The position numbers and the translations under genes were made by a program. The notes under the pieces were generated by a model, which ran no database searches, was not told where the DNA came from, and saw nothing but the letters and a program-made list of their open reading frames with translations. Below are positions 43,414 to 55,299 of a stretch of DNA of 64,000 nt, in pieces. The stretch spans positions 22,891,704 to 22,955,703 of the forward strand of contig NC_088304.1 in NCBI RefSeq assembly GCF_032854445.1, given 5' to 3'. Positions within the stretch are counted from its first letter, which is position 1; each line of letters opens with the position of its first letter. Origin of the DNA: Liolophura sinensis (Eukaryota > Mollusca > Polyplacophora > Chitonida > Chitonidae).

Positions 43414-43895
43414 CACAGTAATAGACAGTTAGGCAATTCAATTGATTATGTAAGGTAAGGCTCTTTTCTGATGGCTGTAAAATACCCCAAGTCCATTCTT
43501 ACCCTCATAGCCAGTGACACGGTAATGGACAGTTAGGCAATTCAATTGATTGTGTAAGGTAAGGCGCTTTTCTGATGGCTGTAAAATACCCCAAGTCCAT
43601 TCTTACCCTCATAGCCAGTGACACGGTAATAGACAGTTAGGCAATTCAATTGATTATGTAAGGTAAGGCTCTTTTCTGATGGCTGTAAAATACCCCAAGT
43701 CCATTCTTACCCTCATAGCCAGTGACACAGTAATAGACAGTTAGGCAATTCAATTGATTATGTAAGGTAAGGCTCTTTTCTGATGGCTGTAGAATACCCC
43801 AAGTCCATTCTTACCCTCATAGCCAGTGACACAGTAATGGACAGTTAGCCAATTCAGTTGATTATGTAAGGTAAGACTTTTCTCATGGTAGAATG
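43381..43895 (+). repeat. 104-bp tandem array copying the terminal coding exon and its donor
   Basis: CCCCAAGTCC recurs at 43381, 43485, 43589, 43693 and 43797, always 104 bp apart, with few differences. The unit includes the end of the coding sequence, the TGA, the start of the 3' UTR and the TAAG/GTAAGG donor. The first copy is the functional exon and the other four lie in the 3'-UTR intron. High identity suggests recent expansion. Confidence 0.95.
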
Positions 43896-44034
43896 CAACA
43901 TTGTGTTTAGCCATCTTGTGTGTGAAATTCAGTTCCTGAATAAGTAAAAGAAATTAAGGTTAAAGCTACCAGAAGTATTTGTAGTGCTACATCATATATA
44001 AGGTAAGATATTTAGTACCGTAACTATTTGGGGA

Positions 44035-44366
44035 CTGCTTTGGTGGCCTATAGTTAAACCTTCCGCCTCAAAACTGGAATTCTGGATTGAGTCATACCTA
44101 AGACCTTACAAGAGGAAGTTGTAACTTCCTCGCTTGACATTTAGCAAAAAGGGGATAGTGCAACAACTGGTTGGCCTGTATAAGTATGATGGCTCGGGAG
44201 GGGCGGCTTACTTGCCTTCGGTAAGCCGTCTCAGTGTAGCAGCACTAGATAAAAGAGGGGTGGAAATCTGTCCTCCAACAAAGAGGCACATTACATGCAC
44301 TTCCTTTCTTCGTCATATGACTGAAAAATTGTTAAGTACGACGTTAAACCCCAAGCACTCACTCAA
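44035..44366 (+). repeat. SINE family B copy, head diverged
   Basis: AGGAAGTTGTAACTTCCTCG and AGTACGACGTTAAACCCCAA identify the family. The head region is degenerate and no clear target duplication was seen. It lies in the 3'-UTR intron of ataxin-2. Confidence 0.9.
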
Positions 44367-44724
44367 AATTTGGAGAACTGGATTGTGAAGTCCTCTATCT
44401 CCAGACCTTGAATTAATAAATCCCCTTGACAAACTAAATTGATGTTCATGGACCCCATTTCTTGCATTGAATTAAACGTGACTATGACAGATTACAGATC
44501 AAGTTTGAGTTTTGTGCTCTTTTCTTCATTTCCCAACCAACCTGTGCCCATTTTGTCCTGTTATCCAGTTGAACAGTTTTGTAAACTTTCTTTCAAAATA
44601 CTTTGTTATTGTGACAGTTTTGCTGATTTTGTTTGAATACACTCTGTTATTCTGAAGTGAAACTTTAAACATGTTACTGATGTTTTAGGCTGCTGTGTTT
44701 TTTGCTCTGTTGTAGACTTACATT

Positions 44725-44985
44725 TAGACTGTCGGTTAGCGCGCTAGCGCAGCGTAATGACCCAGGAGTCTCTCAGCAATGCGGTCGCTGTGAGTTCAAG
44801 TCCAGCTCATGCTGGCTTCCTCTCTGGCCGTACGTGGGAAGGCCTGCAGCAATCTGCGGATGGTCGTGGGTTTCCCCCGGGCTCTGCCCGGTTTCCTCCC
44901 ACCATAATGCTGGCCGCCGTCGTATAAGTGAAATATTCTTGAGTACGGTGTAAAATACCAATCAGATAAATAAATAAATACATTT
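44725..44985 (+). repeat. SINE family A, nearly full length and well preserved
   Basis: GGTTAGCGCGCTAGCGCAGC through AATGACCCAGGAGTCTCTCA to ATACCAATCAGATAAATAAA, close to the family consensus, so relatively young. Confidence 0.92.
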
Positions 44986-45120
44986 GCATTACAATACCAA
45001 TATTTTTACATTGCTTCATTTTCCTGTCCGAATAAAGGGCTTTCCAAATGTCTTGATTCATTTCCTGGAAATCCTACAATTTGACTGTGATTATTTTTAT
45101 TTCGTTTTGTTTGTTGACAG

Positions 45121-46781
45121 GTTATGTAAAACATGTACCAGAGGCTTTGTTCACTGGAACTGAGGTGTCAGAAAGGGGAGAGAACTGGCTTCAGCTCACA
45201 GCTGGGTTCCTAGGGACGCTGTGGTACTAAGGCCATTCCTAGATGCTAAGATGGGAGGAGTACAGTTATCCAAAGGAGGTCACTCCACTGGCAATATAGG
45301 CAAATGCCTCTCCCAGACACCGAATGGAGCAGTCATGTTTTTTAAGTGTGGATCTTGGCCCATGAGATCATAAGGATGGACGAAAGTGATAAAAAAGGTG
45401 TGTGAGAAAGGATTCAGCGCTGAGCAAGCCCTGATTCTGCAGCTGATTTTAACAGAGGACCTTTTCTTGAGGATGCTTCTCAATTATGCCTTCAGAAATT
45501 TCAAGGATGTTGTTTTTTTTTTTTTTTTTGGGAGTTCAGCCGTATATGAATGAATTTTAGAGAACAGTTGAGTGGGTGCAAGGCTATCTCCCTTTGAAGA
45601 ATGTTTTCTGAGTCAATATAGACTAATAGGATGAGTATTGAAGCAGTGTGAAATTAGATGAAATAAGGGAAGAGCCTGGCTTAATGAATGCACTGACCAT
45701 ATGTGCTTCTTAGGGAATACAATTTTTAACCAAAAAAAGAGAAAAGAAGGAAACATCTCGCGTGGAACCCAAGTCATGAAATGTGAAGCTGCAAATCATG
45801 GTAATATATAAAAAAACACTGGCAGACTGGTGTCTGTACCAAAAGGAACTGTTCCTTTCCCAGTGGAGACCCAGAAGTTCACGCAACTTCTTTTCTTCTT
45901 TTTTTTTTTTTAACCTGTGACGTGTGCAGTTGTTTGCGCATTAGGATAAAATCTAATCCGAGGATGTGTGAATGTGATGTGTAAGCATGAAAAAAGGGAA
46001 GAGAAAATGCCAACAGTTAAACAATGATGTCAGGACATTTTGCAAGAAGCTTCATTGAGTTGGCGTAAAAGAAGCGAGGTTTGTGAAAAACAATAATACA
46101 GACTTATGAAACAAACCTCTTATATATCTCTGCACCTTGCCAGGACGTTCTTAAAAACAGGAACTTTCTGTACTAATGTGCAGAAGTTGGCCTGATTTTT
46201 TTTTTTTTTTTAAATATGTAAGGTTTTTTTTTTCTTCTCTCTGGTGCCAATTCTTGGCAGTGTGAAGCTTCGGAACTGACATCAACAGAACTACAAAATA
46301 ATGAAAAGAAACAAAAAAAAAATCCAAAAAATAAAAAATACAAAAACTTCGATAAACCTTTTCTGTTTTAGTGTTGTTGCATCATTTCTGACTTCATCTA
46401 CACACCTGAGCAGGTGGGGTGTGAACTGTGACAGATAATGACAATGATGAGGAAAACATTTATCTATAAAGGTTAAAGGCAAAGGAAACACTAAAATGAA
46501 ATATGTTATAGACGAAACAATATTAAAGGAAAGTAGTTTGATTAAAACTACATTAAAATAACATTAAAACATCAGATTTTATGGTGGCTTGAAATGGTTT
46601 GTTTCAAGGTGCATTCCGTGAATGCATTTATAGATCTATGTGTACATGCATATTGAATGATCACATCCAGCAGTCTGTGTGTTAAGTGGCAAAAACCTGA
46701 TGTCACAATATAGTCTGCAGAGGCCGCCATGAAATCCCAAGTTTCATGTGCATTTTCCGTGGTTCAATAAATTATATACAA
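45121..46781 (+). other. ATXN2: Probable 3'-UTR exon of ataxin-2
   Basis: An acceptor TTTGTTGACAG ends at 45120 and could pair with the GTAAGG donor at 43455 after the stop codon. No coding frame continues through it. AATAAA at 46766-46771 followed by a genomic A-run of about 22 bases marks a plausible end; other A-rich words occur near 46320. The stretch contains T runs at about 45510, 45900, 46200 and 46225. The UTR assignment is an inference from splice signals and position. Confidence 0.55.
46766..46771 (+). terminator. Candidate polyadenylation signal
   Basis: AATAAA lies about ten bases before a genomic run of A. It is the best candidate end of the ataxin-2 transcript in the window. 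Confidence 0.45.
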
Positions 46782-46915
46782 AAAAAAAAAAAAAAAAAAA
46801 TCAAGCAAAGCATTATTGTGGACAGTGTTTAGCAAGAGGCCGGTTTCATGAAGCTTACTTGGTGTAATGTTGCCCTAGGCTAAGTCATGGGAGTTAAGAG
46901 CTTGCTTAGCCAAGG

Positions 46916-47142
46916 CAGCGTAATGACCCAGGAATCGCTCACCAATGGGAACGCTATGAGTTCAAGTCCAGCTCATGCTGGCTTCCTCTCGGTCGTACGT
47001 GGGAAGGTTTGCAGCAACCTGTAGATGGTTGTGGGTGGTTGTGGGTTTCTCCCGGGCTCTGTCCTGATTCCACCCACCATAATGCTAGCTGTATTCATGA
47101 GTAAGGCGTAAAATACCAATCGAATAAATAAATAAATGCTTA
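46916..47142 (+). repeat. SINE family A copy, head missing
   Basis: It begins AGCGTAATGACCCAGGAATC and ends ATACCAATCGAATAAATAAA, just downstream of the presumed end of ataxin-2. Confidence 0.9.
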
Positions 47143-49353
47143 GCTAAGTGAGCTTCATGATACCGGCCCCTGGGTAATTGTGGTTCATCTAAACATATTA
47201 CATGCAAGTGTTTCTTTGCTTTTAACTTTGTGTAAAGGGCCATTCAAACTTGAATTATCATTTTACTAGTGGGAAAAATATTTTTTTCGGTATCTGAAGA
47301 GGGTATAAAAATTTGTCACAGCATCATCCATGATTCTCGATTGCCATTGGCAGATCAGGCAGGTTAAAATGTTGACACACACTTGTCAGAGACGTGGCCA
47401 TGCCGACAAGGATTATATGGGATTAAAACCCTTCACAGCTAAATTACTGCGCATACTGACATGATTTTTTTTGTATTCCGTGGCACATCGCTGTTACGTC
47501 AGGCTATATCAGCGCTGTCTGCAGCCGACATTGCTAGCATGATTTGTTCCCGTTGAAGACCTGTTTGCAAGATCGAAACGCCATGAACATTAATTAAATC
47601 ATAAAACCATCAAGATTGGACAGAATGAAAGAGGGATTTTCAGTGAAATTTTCATTACAGTGTTATATTTTTTTTAGTATCAGCTTTCCCGTAAAACACA
47701 AAATAAAATTGATGTGGCCTAACCATTATCAAAAGGAGCTGAGAAATGAAGATCAGTAATATAGTCCTTTAGTAGGCAGACTGTCGGCATGTGTGGAGTG
47801 ACCGGGAATTTATAAGAAACTATAAATGGTATCAAATGGAATGATACAGGATCCAACCATTGACGGTGTTTACACAAGGGATCGCTGTTAATCAACAGTG
47901 TTACTGGGATCCATGCTATCAGCGTGTTACCATTTCTGGTGCATACATTGTGTTCATGATGATAGCGAAAAAAACCCAAATAAGAATGAAAGGAGTAAAC
48001 TTGAGTTGAACCATAGGCGGTATGTTCAGTGAACCTTGTACTAAAACCAGCTGGAAGAAATAATTCATTAATTTCAGACGCTGGCACTATTGTACTGTGC
48101 CTTTTGATTTACCTGTGATAGTCTATAGTGGTCGACAGAAAGAATACATTGTATGGGAGAGGCCTATGTGTCATTCCATGCAAGATAACAGGCTCGCCGT
48201 ACGTAATTTCCTTCATGCAAAAATTACTGAATGGTTGTGTCTTGGCGGGGGGGGGGGGGGGGGGGGAGGGGGATGGTTGGTGACACTGGTCCATTTATAA
48301 TAAATTTTTTTAGTCTGTCGAGGAGTTTTATTTTTTTGCACTTGTGGTAAAATCTAGAAACTTCCGATATATTTGGTTGGATACAGCCCATAAAGTTGCA
48401 TCATATACGGTCAAAATTTGCACCATTGATAATATAGCGACGAAGTGGAAGGAAATTGAAAAATCAGTCGCGTGACCTATGGAAAATAGCTATACAAAAT
48501 TATAATTTGCATGTGTACGCTGTACGAAATTGTAAAACCCCATTACTGGATTAACCCTGATACAGAAGTATAACATTTCAACTATTTAAGTACGCCTACT
48601 GTTCATGTGACAGCTTATCAAATTTCAGCTCGATCGGATCGGCTTTTTCTTTTTTTTTTTCAGTAGGCCCTACACAGCACCCATATACTCCTTACAGCTC
48701 ATGTGTCGCTGTTTACCTTTCACTTTACATGACTGCCACCAATAGACAAGGTTGACCTAAGAAACACACGTAGACTTGTTCAGGCTTAACCTCATCGCGT
48801 GTCGTACCGCGGAACTATTCAAGCAGCGTGCATCCAAAAAATTGTTCTAACTTTTGGTTAGAATCATCTTGTATGTAATTTAGATAAGGGGATACATGTG
48901 TATTAAGTGTTGATATGGTCAAAGGTGTGTTTTCTGACATCATTTGTCTTCCTGCATCATCATCGTGACCCCAGTGACCTCGGCGATGGTCAAGATTGCT
49001 GTACAAAATTTGCCATTTGTGGCAGTGGTGTAAAGCGAAAGGTAGAGAGCGACGCATTCGCTGTAAGGAGTGTGTATAGCACCTTGACGTGAATAAAATG
49101 TCGACAGTTCTAGTGGCACCGTTTGCACAGCCCAATGTTTAGTGGTGCAACTACTATGACTTTCAAGTCTGCAAAAATGGCCGTGGTTTAATTACACAGA
49201 CCGCCCCGTTTTTTTGTTGTTTTTTTCATCCGTTCCTAAAACTGACCGCCATGACCGTAGTTAAGTGATAAATTATATATATGGCGTTAAAGGGACATAC
49301 CACCACCGGCGATATTATCTTATATCTTACTTCGGTATTTTGCTGAACCCACT
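47143..49353. other. Intergenic stretch downstream of ataxin-2
   Basis: No gene is supported. It contains an unexplained 122-codon minus-strand open frame (47719-48087), a run of about 20 G at 48246-48266, and several T-runs. The open frame has a normal-looking composition and is not built from the repeats seen elsewhere, but no splice context or family was recognised. Confidence 0.6.
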
Positions 49354-49744
49354 CAAAAATTCTGGACCGGCCCGGATAGCACAGTTGGTAGAGCGTCAGC
49401 TTCGGGATCCTGTAGATCCAGGATCAATCCTTGATCGAGTCACACCTAAGACTTTAAAAGAGTAAATTGTAACTTCCTCGCTTGGCGTTCAGCATGAAGG
49501 GGATAGTGCAACGACTGGTTGACCCGTATCAGTATAATAGCTCGGGCGGGTCGGCTTACTTGCCTTCGGTAAGTCGTCTCAGTGAAGCAGCACTAAATAA
49601 AAGAGCGGTGGAAATCTGTCCTGCAACAAGGAGGCACATTACACGTGCATGCACCCTAAGGATTCCTTCGTCGTCATATGACTGAAAAATTGTTGAGTAC
49701 GACGTTAAACCCCAAGCACTCACTCACTCACTCAAAAATTCTGA
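49354..49744 (+). mobile_element. SINE family B insertion with target-site duplication
   Basis: The full-length copy with head GGCCCGGATAGCACAGTTGG and tail CACTCACTCACTC is flanked by CAAAAATTCTG on both sides (about 49354 and 49733). Its target is almost the same word as that of the copy at 33550. Confidence 0.93.
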
Positions 49745-49799
49745 ATTTCTTTAGGCCGTATGTCCCTTTAATTAAGGATCAAATAAATTAGGGTTAGTG

Positions 49800-50880
49800 T
49801 AGTCATATCGACCGGAAGTGAAGCAGTCTACATACTCGATGCGACCATCCTCCGCAGTGCCTGTGAACAATATATTACACTTGGTCTGTGTCATTCCGTT
49901 GAAGTGAAGTTCAAATCTCTCAGTTTCTTGACACACACATATTCACATTCACCCGGGCTATAGGCCTATGCGCTCATGAAACTGATGGGTCATTGGTGCT
50001 TTAGGCTACGAATATTTCACTTGACTTGTCAGGAATTTGGAAATAATTACTGCTGGCAAGCAATCGGCCCCAGCTGGATTCGAACTCTCACCCTCATTAG
50101 CTATGGAAAGACAGGTTTAGTTATGGAAGGGCCAACGGCCCGATGTAAAGCAGTCTACTTTCCCGAGGCGACCATCCTCCGCAGTGCCTGTGAACAATAT
50201 ATTACACCGTTGGTCTGTGTCATACCGTTGAAGTGAAGTTCAAATCTCTAACTTTCTGGACATGCACATATTCGTATTCTTATTTATTTTATTTATTTGA
50301 TTGGTGTTTTACGCTGTACTCAAGAATATTTCACTTATACGACGGTGGCCAGCATTATAGTGGGTTGAAACCGGGCAGAGCCCGGGGGAAATCCACGACC
50401 GGAGAGGAAGCCAGAATGAGCTGGACTTGAACTCACAGCGACCGCATTGGTGAGAAACTCCTGGGTCATTACGCTGCGCTAGCGCGCTAACCAACTGAAT
50501 CACGGAGGTCCCTACATATTCGTATTCACCCAGGTTATAGGCCTATGCGCTCATGAAACTGATGGCTATCGGTGCTTTTGAGCTACGAATATTTCATTTG
50601 ACTTGACTTGTGTCAGGAATTTGGAACTAATCACTGCAGGCAAGCAATCGGCCCCAGCTGGATTCGAACTCTCATCCTCATCAGGTATGGAAAAATTAGC
50701 TTCGTCATGCATGAGCCAGCAGTCGGATGTGGAGCAATATAGTCTCCCGAGCCATGGATCCTCCGTGAACACTACATTATTACATTGCTTGTCAGTGTGA
50801 AATCGTTGAAGTGAAATCCATTTCTCGCAGTTCCCTGATATACACCTGTCCATTTCCAGATGGGTTTAATATATGTACAT
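49800..50880. repeat. Tandem array of dispersed repeat D (about 327-bp unit, about three units)
   Basis: GCGACCATCCTCCGCAGTGC recurs at 49841 and 50168 (327 bp apart), and a diverged third unit follows after the SINE at 50290-50513. Units contain GGCTACGAATATTTCACTTG, TCGGCCCCAGCTGGATTCGA and TGAAGTGAAGTTCAAATCTC. The same family appears after the small secreted-protein gene copies 1 and 2. Confidence 0.85.
50276..50527 (-). mobile_element. SINE family A insertion with target-site duplication, nested in a tandem repeat
   Basis: The reverse-strand SINE body at 50290-50513 is flanked by a perfect 14-bp duplication ACATATTCGTATTC (50276-50289 and 50514-50527). It interrupts the second unit of the family D array, so it is younger than that array. 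Confidence 0.96.
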
Positions 50881-51714
50881 AAAACCATTCCCATTTTCGC
50901 TGCATTTGAAAGAAACCACAGACTCTCCAAATGGTACCTATTATCGGGACCTATATTTGTGCAAAGACTAAAATGGTGTCCTCCCTCGCAGACTTCACGA
51001 TATTCCGAGTGATAGTTTCAATTTTGACATTGTAAATTATCCATACTTAATTGGACAGCAATATACCGAAGGTTCCTGCACATGCCATGTACATACCTCG
51101 CGTGTTCGATCCTGTGTGTTGTGTGACGATTTCTGTCACCGTCACAAGTCTAAAACTAATGCAAAAACTTGTGTGTTCAGGTTATTCCATCAAACGCCTT
51201 CACACTAAGTTTCTTAAGCTTCACAATTCCTTGCAGAGCGTCCAAAATCACTTTCGCTCTGCTTCATAATTGTGTCTAATTCCGCTTAACCGGAGGTTAC
51301 GTGGCGTATATTCATCGTGTTGAATTAGATCGCCACGAGGAATAAATGAACAGTTGCAATCAAAGCGCCACTGAGATACATATATTGTTATCGACAACCG
51401 ATATTCTAGCATGGTACACGATTTAAATACTGATTTCACTCAGTCGCTCAGAACGTACCTTGCGCCTTTCCGACATCATTGAAAACTGTTGACTGCTTCT
51501 TTTTGGATGATTCCGTCCTAATTTTGTACTTCATATACTTTTTTCTTTGGTGGTTTGTACTATACGTCGTTTTTGGGAAAAGGCCTTGAGATTATTGACC
51601 TGGAATGTCATTACTGGTTCACGGCTGGTATACGAATGTCAATTTCGACGCATAGTTTCAGCATGTGTACGTGGTGGACGCCACAGTAAGTGCAAGGCGC
51701 TATGTATGTATGTA

Positions 51715-51985
51715 TATACACTCCGGGTTTAACACCCTACTTAACAATTATTCAGTCATGACGACGGAGAGGCGTTAGGCGTGTGTACATATATGCTGTG
51801 TCTTCTTCAATGCGCCGCCACTGAAGTACCTTTGCCGAATACGCCAGACATGACACCCCACCCAGTCACATTAGACTGACACCCGGCCAACCGGCCCTGT
51901 TTCCTACCTCTGCTCTTTCAGTGCCGAGTAGTAAGAGAGGCAGCAAAAGGTACCATTTTACCCGACCCATGTCTGATTCCGGGTT
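51715..51985 (-). repeat. Dispersed repeat E, probably another SINE-type element
   Basis: GGGTTTAACACCCTACTTAA and CAATTATTCAGTCATGACGA resemble the reversed 3' end of SINE family B, but the body (CTTCTTCAATGCGCCGCCAC, CACCCAGTCACATTAGACTG) differs. I recall such elements from mollusc genomes, without being able to check. Confidence 0.5.
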
Positions 51986-52739
51986 TGGTTAGTAAATGAG
52001 TTTACTATCAATACAATATAAATATTTTATCACTTATCAATATGGCTGAACAACTTGTGTCTGAATTCATGTCGTAAAAGTTATCAGTTTTGTTTGATGA
52101 ATACTAATTTCATAGACTGCCAATAGGGATGACATCACATTGCAGTAGTTCATGACGTCATCGAACCCATGGCACGTGAGCGTACAAATATGTAACATAT
52201 CCAGTTCATGTATGACACAAAAAAAGAAATGAACAATTGCACAGGCAAATGGTATTAAAATTCAGAGAGTTCAAATCTTTATCTAAGAAAAATTGTCGCC
52301 CCCCCCCCACCCCACCCCTTCGACCATCATCTCTGTTTGAAGACAAAATAGCAGTGTTCTTCAGTTTCTTTAGTTCAGCAAAATGTACGACTCCCTCAAT
52401 CAGTGTTTACAGACAAAAGGGCAATACTCTTTTGTCTCTGTCCTGTCTCTTAATAGTGAAGTCGTCTGAAACGTCCTCTATCCGGATCTCAATCGGGATC
52501 ACTACCAAAGCTAAATAGATTGGTCTTTAGCCTAAGGCAACACTGTGAACAAAAATATATCCAAGTTGGTGAGGAACGTTTTCCGTAAAGTTGCTGAGAG
52601 ATAGATGGGTTATTATATAATATAGAGAGATAAATGAATGAATAATTTTGTAACTTATTTGCCTTACAGTGCTGATTTCTGGTTCATGGCGCACGAATAT
52701 TGCAATTGCGACATTAACGGGCAATTGCACGTGACATTA

Positions 52740-52907
52740 TTTCATTATTTATTTGATTTGATTGTTGTTTAACACCATGTTTCACAATTACGGAGGTCGG
52801 TGGTCTCATCCAGCTCGCTGAGTGACTGTGGCATTGGCGTGTCTTGTTGGTCGATTAACCATCGGTATAGAAAAATTCATCTGAGGCCTCGCCACTTTCC
52901 GCCAACC
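52740..52907 (-). repeat. Fragment of another SINE-like element
   Basis: TTATTTGATTTGATTGTTGT and TTAACACCATGTTTCACAAT look like a reversed SINE tail; the remaining 100 bp are not recognised. It abuts the family B copy at 52908. Confidence 0.4.
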
Positions 52908-53252
52908 GGCCCCGATAGCTCAGCTGGTAGCGCATCCGCTAGGGGGCGGTATATCCAGGGTCACACCTAAAACCTTAAAAGAGGAAGTTGTAGCTTCCAC
53001 GCTTGGCGTTCCGCATGAAGGGGATAGTGCAACGAATGGTTGACCCGTATCAGTATAATGGCTCGGGCGGGATGGCTTACTTGCCTTCGTTAAGGCGTCT
53101 CAGTGAGGCAGCACTAGATGAAAGAGCGGTGGAAATCCGCCCTGCAACAACGAGGCACATTACACGCACTGTAAGGATTTATTCGTCGTCATATGACTGA
53201 AAAATTGTTAAGAGCGACGTTAAATCCCAAACGCTCACTCACTTACTTAAAG
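52908..53252 (+). repeat. SINE family B, nearly full length
   Basis: The head CCCCGATAGCTCAGCTGGTA is a good tRNA A-box region; part of the B-box region is deleted. The body and GTTAAATCCCAAACGCTCAC end are present. Confidence 0.92.
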
Positions 53253-54289
53253 GTGGAGAAAACATAACAGTGACATAAAGTTCAGATGAAAGAGTGCGAA
53301 AAGTTATTCCTGAATGTGGTCTTCAATATTTTTTCCGATTTTTCCTTAAGGAGAAAAAGACACATTAAAATAATTTTTGTATGGTGGGTATTTGGGACCA
53401 CCTTTTGGTATTTATAGTCTTTGTTTAATAATGTCATAAATGAGGATGTAACACAGCTTTAAAAATATTTTTGCACTAGAATTTATTCTGTTTAGCTAAC
53501 AAATGTATTTAACCTCAGTTTGGATCATATTTATATTTTTAATATGCTCATAAATATTATCATAATTTAGGTTAAATGCATCTGTTTCGATATAAACAAC
53601 AAATTTACTTTCAAATAAATTTATTAGACAAGCATCACATCCGTATTTAGAACATTATTATGCAACAACAATAAACACCAAAAGTTCTTGTTTTCATGTT
53701 TTCTTTTCTTTTCCTTTGAAGCTAAGAACAACCGCACGCATTTTAAGTAAAATTCATGTAAGACGACATCTCACTCTAGAACAAGATTTGAACTTTACCA
53801 GATAAACTCACGCTGACGTGTCAGTCATATCAATATGATGGACATTTACGTTGAGAAGCGGGATTTTGTTTTGCATCAGCTTTATCACTGTATTGTCGTC
53901 TGTAATGTTTATGAATGAGACCGTACATCATATTTTACTCGTGTGGCCGCAGTACACTGCTCAAAGACAAATGTTCCTGACCTTCTAGACATTGGAATTG
54001 TTAACTCAACTCGACAACCGTGCTTTGTCCACTGAAAAGTTTAGGTTTTTAGTTTTTTTTAAAGCTGTGGTGAATTATTTATACAGGATGCACAGATTTT
54101 AGCCCACACTATTGTGGCAATAGTTCTCTATGGATTGACCATTATTGATTAGAACCGCCTAAATCCCTGAAAAACATCTTCTTGTCTTGATGAAAGTCAT
54201 TCCACGGAATGGAGTCGCCACGTAAACTAATTTATGTATGTATGTACAGTTATGTACAGTTTACATGAAGGATAAATATCATTATATCC
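53253..54289. other. AT-rich intergenic stretch with nothing recognised
   Basis: No open frame, repeat family or promoter-like signal stands out in about one kilobase. Confidence 0.6.
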
Positions 54290-55137
54290 TTATTTTTCCC
54301 ATAATCGCCAAAGGACTGGAAAAACTTACCCTCTACCATCAGAAATTCATCGTTTTTCAGCCTACAACGTGTTCTAACCTCAAATCCAAAAATTGAATAT
54401 TCTTTACAATTCTTTTAATAACGATATGTCTATTTTGCATTGTAGAATAAGGATGGGACTGAGCGCTCTTCACGCTGATCTGTTTAAGTATAATATTAAC
54501 CCAGATTGGTCCTGTAACTATTGTCCATGTCCTAACGAAACGGCGTATCATTTCCTAAAAGAGTGCCCACACTTTGCCGCTCCTAGGCTGCATATGCTTG
54601 TAGACATAGCAAAAATCACGTGTCCAGGAGTTCACCAATCTTTACTTTTGGCTGATTTATTAATTTCCAAATACCATAATAAAGTCTTACTTTTCGGATC
54701 TAAAGATTTGGTACTCTTAGATAACATTAAATTATTTCAAACCACAATTACCTTCTAGTCACCAAGAGATTCACCCATTAATATAAATTATGTTCGCAAA
54801 TGGTATTATATTTTACTTAACGTGCTAGTATGCATATATGCACAGGTAGATTTACTTATGTAGACAATACCATTTATTTATTCCAAACTAAGGTTTAACC
54901 ATTTATTTTGTAACTGGTCATCATTTTTGAATGTGAATATATGTAAGGCTTAATTCTTGCGCTTATGTCACCTTATTCTATTTTATTACTATATAATTGT
55001 AAGTTAGCAGATATTATTTTCAAAGTATCATTTTTCAAATGTTGTAATTAAATGTAAATAATCTTGTTGAGGAAAACCCCTTGTGGCCACTGGCTGTGGA
55101 CAATCCTCTATAAATAAATAAAGCATTAAATTAAATT
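54290..55137 (+). mobile_element. 5'-truncated non-LTR retrotransposon (LINE) tail
   Basis: An open frame ending at 54758 encodes a C-terminal tail with a cysteine/histidine cluster (CNYCPCPNETAYHFLKECP), typical of the region after the reverse transcriptase in several LINE groups. About 380 bp of 3' UTR follow and end in TCTATAAATAAATAAAGC plus an A-rich tail. The frame upstream of about 54390 is interrupted by stops, so it is a dead fragment. The clade cannot be named from this. Confidence 0.7.
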
Positions 55138-55299
55138 ATATCGTGGAAGGTTCGTAGGCGTTCACTGTTGTTAAGCCAGGTAACATGTTATATGCAGATA
55201 TTTTTTACATGAATACACAGTCATGTGAATCTTTGTTATCCGTCACGTTCATTTTCCTCGCTTTTTCCTGTGTTTACATACAACACGTGAGCCTGTGCT

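Noticed and set aside
49367-49450. tRNA gene
   Set aside because: The A- and B-box-like sequences belong to SINE heads; no complete cloverleaf was found. The same applies to 33562 and 52908.
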